DNA of 11,114 bases, taken from the NCBI GenBank assembly GCA_016870235.1, contig VGCB01000031.1, forward strand, positions 1-11,114, read 5' to 3'. This document shows, piece after piece, positions 6,001-11,114 of this stretch. Made by a program: the position numbers and the translations under genes. Each line of letters opens with the position of its first letter. The first letter of the stretch is position 1. The notes under the pieces were generated by a model that ran no database searches, was not told the DNA's origin, and was given only the letters and a program-made list of their open reading frames with translations. This DNA comes from Actinomycetota bacterium. GTDB lineage: Bacteria > Actinomycetota > Thermoleophilia > Gaiellales > Gaiellaceae.

Positions 6001-6780
6001 ATGCTGAGACGGCTCGTCCCCCGGCGGCTCCGCCACGGAGAGGAGGCGACGCTCGTCGAGCACCTCGGCGAACTGCGTCATCGCCTCGTCCTCTCGCTCC
6101 TCGCGATCGTCCCGGCCTTCGCGATCGCGTTCGCCTTCCACACGCGGATCATCGAGTGGCTCAAGCGGCCGCTCCCGGACGACAAGGAAGATCAGCTCCT
6201 GACGCTGGGGGTGATCGAGCCCTTCACGAACGCGGTCAAGGTCAGCCTCATCGTCGCGATCGCCGTGACGCTGCCGATCCTCCTCTGGCAGATCTGGGGC
6301 TTCCTCGCGCCCGCGATGACCGACCAGACGCAACGGATCATCAGCTGGTTCGTGGCCTTCGCCACGGCACTCTTCGCCGGCGGCGTCGCCTTCGCCTACG
6401 TGATCGTCCTCCCGGCCGCCCTCGAGTTCCTCACCGGCTTCGACGAGGAGCTCTACAACGAGCAGATACGGGCGAGCTTCTACTTCTCGTTCGTGAGCAT
6501 GACGATCCTCGCCATCGGCCTCGCCTTCCAGATGCCGATCTTCATCCTCGCGCTCGTGCGCATCGGCGTCCTCAGCTCGCGCACGCTCCGCAAGAATCGG
6601 CGGATCGGCGTCCTGATCATGGTCGTCTTCGCGATCCTCCTGCCCACCGTCGACCCCGTCTCGCTCGCCCTCGAGACGATCCCGCTCCTCGCCCTCTTCG
6701 AGCTGTCGATCTGGCTCTCGGTCTGGATGGAGCGCCGCTACGGCGTGACGACGATCAAGGAGCGCTGGTCGGAGACGTAG
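6001..6780 (+). CDS. tatC: Sec-independent (Tat) translocase subunit TatC
   Basis: TatC is the polytopic membrane receptor for twin-arginine signal peptides. The 259-residue product has the expected layout of six transmembrane segments (roughly 29-48, 79-100, 115-138, 158-178, 200-215, 222-242) and the signature VEHLGELRHRL with E24, equivalent to E. coli E15. In the first cytoplasmic loop the usual APxLYxxER reads APAMTDQTQR, so the conserved glutamate (E. coli E103) appears as T110. E170 of E. coli corresponds to Q178 in LAFQMPI. LPTVDPVSLALETIPLLALFEL near the C-terminus is typical. It is the second gene of the tatAC pair. A strong hairpin directly follows the stop. No clear ribosome-binding site precedes ATG 6001, but it is the only start that fits the family. 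Confidence 0.95.
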   Translation: MLRRLVPRRLRHGEEATLVEHLGELRHRLVLSLLAIVPAFAIAFAFHTRIIEWLKRPLPDDKEDQLLTLGVIEPFTNAVKVSLIVAIAVTLPILLWQIWGFLAPAMTDQTQRIISWFVAFATALFAGGVAFAYVIVLPAALEFLTGFDEELYNEQIRASFYFSFVSMTILAIGLAFQMPIFILALVRIGVLSSRTLRKNRRIGVLIMVVFAILLPTVDPVSLALETIPLLALFELSIWLSVWMERRYGVTTIKERWSET

Positions 6781-6804
6781 GAGGGGTCGCCGGCGCGGCC
6801 CCTC
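6781..6804 (+). terminator. Terminator-like hairpin after tatC
   Basis: Immediately after the tatC stop, GAGGGGTCGC (6781-6790) pairs fully with GCGGCCCCTC (6795-6804), including one T-G wobble, around a CGGC tetraloop: a 10-bp stem. No U-tract follows, which is common in high-GC actinobacterial terminators. It probably ends the tatAC transcript or lowers read-through into the amidohydrolase gene. Confidence 0.55.
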
Positions 6805-6836
6805 GGTCCCCGGCCTTCGCACGAGGAGTCGGAGCA

Positions 6837-8117
6837 GTGAGCCGCCGGACGATCAGCGCAGACTGGGTCATCCCCGTGTCGGGGCCACCGATCGCGGACG
6901 GCGCCGTGGAGATCGACGAGGGCGGGCGCATCTCCCGCGTGGGCCCCGCGGCGGAGCTCGGCCGTGGGGAGCGGTTCGAGGGCTGCGCGATCGTGCCCGG
7001 GCTCGTGAACGCGCACTCGCATCTGGAGTACGCGTCGTACGGCGGCTTCGGCGACGGCCTCTCGTTCGGGCCGTGGGTGTCGGTTCACGTGCAGCGCAAG
7101 GATCGCCTCGACCTGGACGAGATGACCGACATCGCGCGGGCCGGCGCGGCCGAGTGCCTGCGGTCGGGCGTGACGACGGTGGGCGACGCGAGCTACGCGG
7201 GCGCGGCGGCGGTCGCCTGTGCCGATCTCGGCCTGCGGGCGATCGTCTACCTCGAGGTGTTCGGAGCCCCCGACGCGATCGAGCAGCGCTTCATGCCGAC
7301 CCGCGACCGCGTCGCCTCGTCGTTCTCCGAGCGGGTCAGGCTCGGGATCTCGCCGCACGCCCCGTACACGACGACGATGGAGCTCTACGCGGCCTGCCGC
7401 GAGCTCGGCCTACCGATGGCCACGCACCTGTCCGAGAGCGAGGACGAGGCCGCCTACCTGCGCGACGGAAGCGGCCCCTGGGCCGGGTTCGCGCTGCTGA
7501 TCCCGCCGCTCGGGACGAGCGGGATCCGGGGCCTCGCCGAGCGCGGACTGCTCGACCCGCGGCTCGTCGCCGCCCACTGCGTCACGGTCGACGAGGAGGA
7601 GATCGAGATCCTGCGCGCGCACGACGTGGCGGTCGCGCACTGCCCGCGCTCGAACGCCGTCCTCGGCTGCGGCACCGCGCCCCTTCGCGCGCTCGCCGAC
7701 GCCGGCGTCCGTGTCGGCATCGGCACCGACAGCCCGAACTCGGCCGTGTCGTTCGACATGTTCGAGGAGGTTCGTCTCGCGCTCTTCGGCTCGCGCGCGC
7801 GCGAGCGCGACGCGACGAGCCTCTCACCGTCGGCGGCCCTCGAGCTGGCGACGCTCGGCGGCGCCCGCGCGCTCGGCCTCGAGGCGGAGATCGGATCGCT
7901 CGAGCCGGGGAAGCACGCGGATCTCGCGGTCGTGGAGCTGCACGAGACGGGGTTCTGGCCGGTGGAGGATCCGGCGGCCGCGGTCGTGCTCGCCGGCTCA
8001 CCCGGCCTCGTCGCCGCTACCTTTGTAGGTGGCGTCGAGCGTCACCGGAAAGGAAACTCGGAATGGCCCGATTTGAGAAGCAGAGCCCGAAGGGCCAGAA
8101 GCCGAATGCTGGCGTGA
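6837..8117 (+). CDS. Amidohydrolase, SsnA/ATZ-TRZ (nucleoside-type deaminase) family
   Basis: This is a metal-dependent hydrolase of 426 residues, probably cytoplasmic, removing an amino group or similar from a purine- or pterin-like ring. Family signatures: an N-terminal beta-sandwich piece, then VPGLVNAHSHLEY with metal ligands H60 and H62, GVTTVGDASYAG, SPHAPYT (H174), ATHLSESEDE with H197 and catalytic E200, AAHCVT with H247, VAHCPRSNAVLGCGTAPL, GIGTDSPNSA with D298, and the closing ELATLGGARALGLEAEIGSLEPGKHADLAVV. All expected ligands are present. The start is GTG 6837, chosen because GAGGAG (6823-6828) lies 8 nt upstream; the open frame before it overlaps tatC and is not real. Substrate is undetermined: methylthioadenosine/SAH deaminase and aminodeoxyfutalosine deaminase are candidates, the NAHSHLE wording slightly favouring the latter. 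The 3' end overlaps the next gene by 55 bp. Confidence 0.9.
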   Translation: MSRRTISADWVIPVSGPPIADGAVEIDEGGRISRVGPAAELGRGERFEGCAIVPGLVNAHSHLEYASYGGFGDGLSFGPWVSVHVQRKDRLDLDEMTDIARAGAAECLRSGVTTVGDASYAGAAAVACADLGLRAIVYLEVFGAPDAIEQRFMPTRDRVASSFSERVRLGISPHAPYTTTMELYAACRELGLPMATHLSESEDEAAYLRDGSGPWAGFALLIPPLGTSGIRGLAERGLLDPRLVAAHCVTVDEEEIEILRAHDVAVAHCPRSNAVLGCGTAPLRALADAGVRVGIGTDSPNSAVSFDMFEEVRLALFGSRARERDATSLSPSAALELATLGGARALGLEAEIGSLEPGKHADLAVVELHETGFWPVEDPAAAVVLAGSPGLVAATFVGGVERHRKGNSEWPDLRSRARRARSRMLA

Positions 8118-8968
8118 AGCCGGCGGCGCGCGTGGCGAAGGCCAGCTCCGACACGGCTCCTTCCCCGAAGCCCGCTCCGGCGAAGCGCCCCCAGAAGCCG
8201 CAGTCGTACGAGGACACGATGTTCTTCAGCCGCCTGCGCAGGCATGCGCGCTGGATGTTCGTCTTCCTCGCGATCATCCTCGGCGGCGGGCTCGTCATCG
8301 CGGGTGTCGGGGCGGGCGGCGTCGGCGTGCTCGACGTCTTCCGCGACAGCGGCGGCGGCGAGGCGGCGTCCGTCTCGTCCGCGCGCAAGAAGACCGAGAA
8401 GGACCCGAAGGACGTGGAGGCGTGGCGCGATCTCGCGGTCGCCTACCAGACGGACGGCAGGTTCACGGAGGCGACGAGCGCGCTCCAGACGGCGTCGGCG
8501 CTGCGACCGAAGAACCCAGACATCCTCCGCGAGCTTGCGACCGCCCAACAGGCCGAGGCGACGGACAAGCAGCGCGAGGCGCAGCTCGCCGCGTACCAGG
8601 GTGGGTTCGCCGCACCGACCGACCCGGCCGGCGGCTTCACGGTCAAGGGCGTCAACGTCCTCAAGCCCGACAGGATCCAGGCAGCCGTCGCGGCCCGGTT
8701 CAACGAGCGCGCCAACGAGGCGTACGCCGCCGCGTCCGCGGCGCTGTCGGGCTCGATCGCCACCTACAGGAAGATCGTGGCGCTGACGCCCGAGGATCCG
8801 AACGTGCAGCTCGAGCTGGCGCAGGCCGCGGAGGGCGCGGGCGACTCGGCGACAGCGATCGCGGCCTACGAGCAGTTCCTGAAGCTCGCCCCCGACGACT
8901 CGAGCGCACCCCTCGTCAAGGACCGGCTGAAGACGCTGAAGCCGAAGCCGGCGCCCAAGGACGAGTAG
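8063..8968 (+). CDS. Membrane-anchored tetratricopeptide (TPR) protein
   Basis: This 301-residue protein of unknown function has a basic Lys/Pro/Ala-rich N-terminal tail (1-50) and one transmembrane helix at about 64-86 (MFVFLAIILGGGLVIAGVGA). The extracytoplasmic part has at least two TPR-like stretches: 114-152 (DPKDVEAWRDLAVAYQTDGR and onward to SALRPKNP) and 231-280 (YRKIVALTPEDPNVQLELAQ and onward to FLKLAPDDS), linked by a Gln/Ala-rich helix. It ends in a Lys/Pro tail. The ATG has AAAGGAAA (8049-8056) 6 nt upstream. It starts within the last 18 codons of the amidohydrolase, in another frame. TPR proteins of this layout usually hold protein complexes together at the membrane; with a cytochrome gene 59 bp downstream, a role in respiratory complex assembly is conceivable but unproven. 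Confidence 0.85.
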   Translation: MARFEKQSPKGQKPNAGVKPAARVAKASSDTAPSPKPAPAKRPQKPQSYEDTMFFSRLRRHARWMFVFLAIILGGGLVIAGVGAGGVGVLDVFRDSGGGEAASVSSARKKTEKDPKDVEAWRDLAVAYQTDGRFTEATSALQTASALRPKNPDILRELATAQQAEATDKQREAQLAAYQGGFAAPTDPAGGFTVKGVNVLKPDRIQAAVAARFNERANEAYAAASAALSGSIATYRKIVALTPEDPNVQLELAQAAEGAGDSATAIAAYEQFLKLAPDDSSAPLVKDRLKTLKPKPAPKDE

Positions 8969-9012
8969 CGCTCGCCGGCGTCGGTTCCGCAGCCGCCCAG
9001 CCGAGAATCCGG

Positions 9013-9019
9013 TTAGACT
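9013..9019 (+). promoter_or_regulatory. Candidate -10 box of the cytochrome c gene
   Basis: TTAGACT lies 8 nt before the ATG at 9028 and closely resembles TTAGGCT at 1567-1573. No Shine-Dalgarno stands between it and the ATG apart from a short CTCGGG. This suggests a gene with its own promoter and a very short or absent leader. No -35 is recognisable. Confidence 0.35.
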
Positions 9020-9027
9020 CGCTCGGG

Positions 9028-9708
9028 ATGACTCGCCTGCTCCGTGTCCGGCGTCGCGTCGTGCTCGCGGCTGCGGTCGTACTCGGCGCCTTCGCGGCGG
9101 CGGGCTGCGGATCCGTCGGCTACCTGAAGTCCGGCAACACGACGAAGGGCAAGGAGCTGTACATCCAGTCGTGCGGCGGCTGTCACGTCCTCCAGGACGC
9201 GGGGACGACCGGGATCTCCGGGCCGAACCTCGACGCCGCCTTCTTCCAGTTCCGCCAGGAGGTGGACGCCGACGATGCGGCCGACACGATCCGGCAGGTC
9301 GTGCGCGGGCAGATCGCCTATCCGATCGTCGACCCTTCGACGGACGCGCCCGGCATGCCCGCCGACATCGTCACCGGCGAGGACGCCGACGACGTCGCCG
9401 CCTACGTGGCGAGCGTGGCCGGGACCGGGGATACCGCCGACACCACAGGGAAGACCGACGGGGCCGTCGCGACGTCCGGCGAGGACGTCTTCGCGCAGAA
9501 CTGCGCGGGCTGCCACACGCTTGCGGCCGCTGACGCGTCGGGGACGACGGCGCCGAACCTCGACGACTCGGCGCCGCTCGCGAAGGACGCAGTGGCGACG
9601 AAGGTGAAGAACGGCGGCGGCGGCATGCCGGCCTTCGAGGGCCAGCTCAGCGTCGACCAGATCGACGCAGTCGCGGCCTTCGTCGCCGAGTCGGCCGGCA
9701 AGGGCTGA
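9028..9708 (+). CDS. Di-heme c-type cytochrome, probable lipoprotein
   Basis: This exported electron carrier of 226 residues starts with a basic, hydrophobic leader (MTRLLRVRRR, then VVLAAAVVLGAFAAAGC), in which C27 in AAGC is a likely though imperfect lipobox cysteine. Two cytochrome c domains follow, each with a CXXCH haem site: C49-GGC-H53 and C159-AGC-H163. Likely axial methionines are M110 in APGMPAD and M200 in GGGGMPAF. An acidic/Thr-rich linker at about 131-150 separates the domains. The first domain has a long insert between its haem site and Met; the second is a small cytochrome c. It probably passes electrons to a terminal oxidase at the outer face of the membrane; a cytochrome oxidase subunit III gene lies 860 bp away on the other strand. 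Confidence 0.9.
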   Translation: MTRLLRVRRRVVLAAAVVLGAFAAAGCGSVGYLKSGNTTKGKELYIQSCGGCHVLQDAGTTGISGPNLDAAFFQFRQEVDADDAADTIRQVVRGQIAYPIVDPSTDAPGMPADIVTGEDADDVAAYVASVAGTGDTADTTGKTDGAVATSGEDVFAQNCAGCHTLAAADASGTTAPNLDDSAPLAKDAVATKVKNGGGGMPAFEGQLSVDQIDAVAAFVAESAGKG

Positions 9709-9745
9709 CCGGGCCAGCCGCCCTCCTTCGACCGGTGGTCGCGAC

Positions 9746-9796
9746 TCCCGTCGATCCGGGGGCCGCGCGGGTCCCGTCGATCCGGGGGCCGCGCGG
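9746..9796. repeat. 25-bp tandem direct repeat, two copies
   Basis: Two identical 25-bp copies at 9746-9770 and 9772-9796, one base apart, lie in the gap between the convergent cytochrome and stress-protein-like genes. Each unit begins TCCCGTCGATCCGGGGG and ends in the self-complementary CCGCGCGG, so the two copies can pair with each other. Confidence 0.9.
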
Positions 9797-9797
9797 C
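9762..9797 (-). terminator. Strong hairpin formed between the two repeat copies (likely bidirectional terminator)
   Basis: GCCGCGCGG of copy 1 (9762-9770) pairs with CCGCGCGGC (9789-9797) of copy 2. Inside it, after one G-G mismatch, TCCCG (9772-9776) pairs with CGGGG (9783-9787) around a TCGATC loop, giving 9 + 5 bp. On the minus strand it starts 4 nt after the stop of the stress-protein-like gene. There is no U-tract. A weaker CGACC-GGT-GGTCG hairpin (9729-9741) lies closer to the cytochrome gene. Confidence 0.45.
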
Positions 9798-9801
9798 GCC
9801 T

Positions 9802-10458
9802 CTAGGTCGCCGGGACGGCGACGGTGTCCGACATCGGCCTGCGATCGAGGTCGACGACGACGTGCGTGAGCGGGAGCTCGAATCGCTCCTGCACCCGATG
9901 CGTGACGCCGCGCTCGAGCCAGCTCGATCGCCCCTCGGGATGGGTCGAGAGCACGATCTCGTCGGCGGCGAACGTCCGCAGGGCGTCCTCGATCGCCTGA
10001 ACGGGATCGGCGTCGCCGATCTGCCCGTCGGCGACGATGCCGACGCCGCGCAGCCACGAGAGGCTCGACGAGAGCCGGTCGGCCGCTGCGGCCCGGGCGC
10101 CGTCCTCGTCCGACACCCAGGTCCGGAGACGCGTGTTGAGCGCCGGCGCGACCACGTGCACGCGGCCGCCCGCCCCGGTGCGGGCACGGACGACCGAGAG
10201 CAGCTCCTCGCCTCCGACCGTCTCGTTCGCGACGACGAGGACGCGACGGATGCCGTCGCCGGCCGGCGTCACCCGCATCCGCTCTCGCTCCTTGAGCCCT
10301 CCGCGGATCGCGTGGCCGGCGACGCCGGCAAGCGCGAGGAAGACGCCAAGGCCGAGCCACGTGTTGATCCAGGAGCCGAGCGCGATGAGCGCGAAGGCCC
10401 CGAGCGTCAGGAGCACCAACTGGAAGGCTGCGCCTTCGTCGCGGAGCGGATTCTTCAT
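9802..10458 (-). CDS. Two-TM protein with universal-stress-protein-like cytoplasmic domain
   Basis: The 218-residue protein has two N-terminal transmembrane helices (about 11-31 and 34-53), a basic stretch (RGGLKERERMR) and a soluble alpha/beta domain at 71-203. That domain starts with the strand RRVLVVANET and ends EGRSSWLERGVTHRVQERFE followed by LPLTHVVVDLD. This echoes the ATP-binding end of UspA proteins (G-2x-G-9x-G-S/T, ending P-V-x-V-V), but the glycines are mostly replaced, so nucleotide binding is uncertain. I chose ATG 10456-10458 because AGAGGAGGAA (10461-10470) is an excellent ribosome-binding site; the frame could extend ten codons further to an unsupported start at 10488. It lies 109 bp after the oxidase subunit III gene on the same strand and may be co-transcribed. 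Function is unknown. Confidence 0.8.
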   Translation of the reverse strand: MKNPLRDEGAAFQLVLLTLGAFALIALGSWINTWLGLGVFLALAGVAGHAIRGGLKERERMRVTPAGDGIRRVLVVANETVGGEELLSVVRARTGAGGRVHVVAPALNTRLRTWVSDEDGARAAAADRLSSSLSWLRGVGIVADGQIGDADPVQAIEDALRTFAADEIVLSTHPEGRSSWLERGVTHRVQERFELPLTHVVVDLDRRPMSDTVAVPAT

Positions 10459-10567
10459 CCTTCCTCCTCTCTGGGAGAAGGATTGCACACGCGGTGTCTC
10501 GGGAACGTGTCGGCGCCGTTACGGCTTCGTTGCGAAGGACGGCCGGCCTGCGCTGCGTCGGGAGCCG

Positions 10568-11114
10568 CTAGATGAGATACACCGTGACGTAGACGACGAT
10601 CCACATGATGTCGACGAAGTGCCAGTAGATGGCCGGGATCTCGACCCCGTGGTAGTGCTCGGGTGAGAAGTGCCCACGGAAGGCGCGGACGGCGGCGACG
10701 ACGAGGATCGCGAGACCGAAGAACACGTGCGCGCCGTGCAGGCCGGTGAGGCCGAAGAAGGCCGATGCAAACGCGCCGTCGCCGGTGTTGAAGCCGATGT
10801 GCGCGTACTCGATGGCCTGGGTGAGCAGGAAGGCGAGCCCGAGCAGGATCGTCGCGACGAGGCCCGCCTGCAGCCCGCGCCGGTGCCCGCGCCGGATCGA
10901 CTGGGTCGCCCAGTGGATCGTGAAGCTCGACGTGACCAGGATCAGCGTGTTGATCAGCGCGACGAAGACGGGGAAGTGGTAGGGCTCCGGCGGCCACGTC
11001 GCAGGGGCGTCCTCGTTGACGACGCGCACGAAGAAGTAGGCGGCGAAGAAGCTGCCGAAGAGCATCGCCTCGGAGGCGATGAAGAGCAGCATCCCGAGCA
11101 CGGTCGGGTTGAAT
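10568..11114 (-). CDS. ctaE: Cytochrome c oxidase subunit III, 5' end outside window (partial)
   Basis: This membrane subunit of an aa3-type haem-copper oxidase reads in frame to the window edge (FNPTVLGMLLFIASEAMLFG), so the true start is beyond 11114; a GTG at 11099-11101 falls inside the first conserved helix region and is not the start. At least 182 residues are visible. Family features: GMLLFIASEAMLFGSFFAAYF (helix I of the short five-helix form), INTLILVTSSFTIHWA, LGLAFLLTQAIEYAHIGF, FFGLTGLHGAHVFFG, and the C-terminal HGVEIPAIYWHFVDIMWIVVY. Other oxidase subunit genes would be expected upstream on this strand, beyond the window. The nearby di-heme cytochrome on the opposite strand is a plausible electron donor. 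Confidence 0.93.
   Translation of the reverse strand, partial: FNPTVLGMLLFIASEAMLFGSFFAAYFFVRVVNEDAPATWPPEPYHFPVFVALINTLILVTSSFTIHWATQSIRRGHRRGLQAGLVATILLGLAFLLTQAIEYAHIGFNTGDGAFASAFFGLTGLHGAHVFFGLAILVVAAVRAFRGHFSPEHYHGVEIPAIYWHFVDIMWIVVYVTVYLI

Noticed and set aside
6156..6836. Upstream extension of the amidohydrolase frame through tatC
   Set aside because: The translated residues are out-of-frame tatC. GTG 6837 has a good ribosome-binding site and gives the family N-terminus.
10525..10537. CTTCG-TTG-CGAAG hairpin between ctaE and the stress-protein-like gene
   Set aside because: Only 5 bp with a 3-nt loop and no U-tract; not enough to call a terminator.

Overview
The window is high-GC bacterial DNA with strong G/C bias at third codon positions. 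The gene content is a SufC-SufB-SufD Fe-S assembly operon, TatA/TatC, a di-heme c-type cytochrome lipoprotein and subunit III of a haem-copper oxidase. Protein wording and base composition suggest a deep-branching actinobacterium, possibly of the Thermoleophilia/Gaiellales type. That placement is an inference; no rRNA or other phylogenetic marker is present.

Layout. (1) 1-1454, plus strand: a small acyl-carrier-type protein (162-410) overlaps by ATGA the start of an ORF whose first ~30 codons look like the N-terminus of an acyl-CoA dehydrogenase. Near position 495 this abruptly gives way, in another frame, to the C-terminal half of a propionyl-CoA synthetase-like enzyme. This reads as a rearrangement scar. 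(2) 1455-1767: non-coding gap between convergent genes, with an orphan -10-like box, a long imperfect hairpin and a 16-bp tandem repeat. (3) 1768-5535, minus strand: sufC-sufB-(VOC protein)-sufD, tightly packed with overlaps, one operon. (4) 5536-5736: divergent promoter region. (5) 5737-6780, plus strand: tatA-tatC, closed by a 10-bp hairpin. (6) 6837-8968, plus strand: an amidohydrolase of the SsnA/ATZ-TRZ type whose 3' end overlaps a membrane-anchored TPR protein by 55 bp. (7) 9028-9708, plus strand: a di-heme cytochrome c lipoprotein. (8) 9709-9801: convergent gap with a 25-bp tandem repeat that folds into a strong hairpin. (9) 9802-11114, minus strand: cytochrome oxidase subunit III, cut by the window end, then a two-TM protein with a universal-stress-protein-like domain.

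How it fits together: the suf genes build Fe-S clusters on a SufBC2D scaffold, the Tat genes export folded (often cofactor-bearing) proteins, and the cytochrome and oxidase subunit belong to the aerobic respiratory chain. Most of this is housekeeping. The unusual points are the chimeric scar at the left, the metal-ligand-poor VOC protein inside the suf operon, the TatC that lacks a usually conserved glutamate, the repeat-derived hairpins between convergent genes, and several genes whose start codon lies 6-8 nt after a -10-like box (possible leaderless transcripts). I did not find a convincing new multi-gene system.
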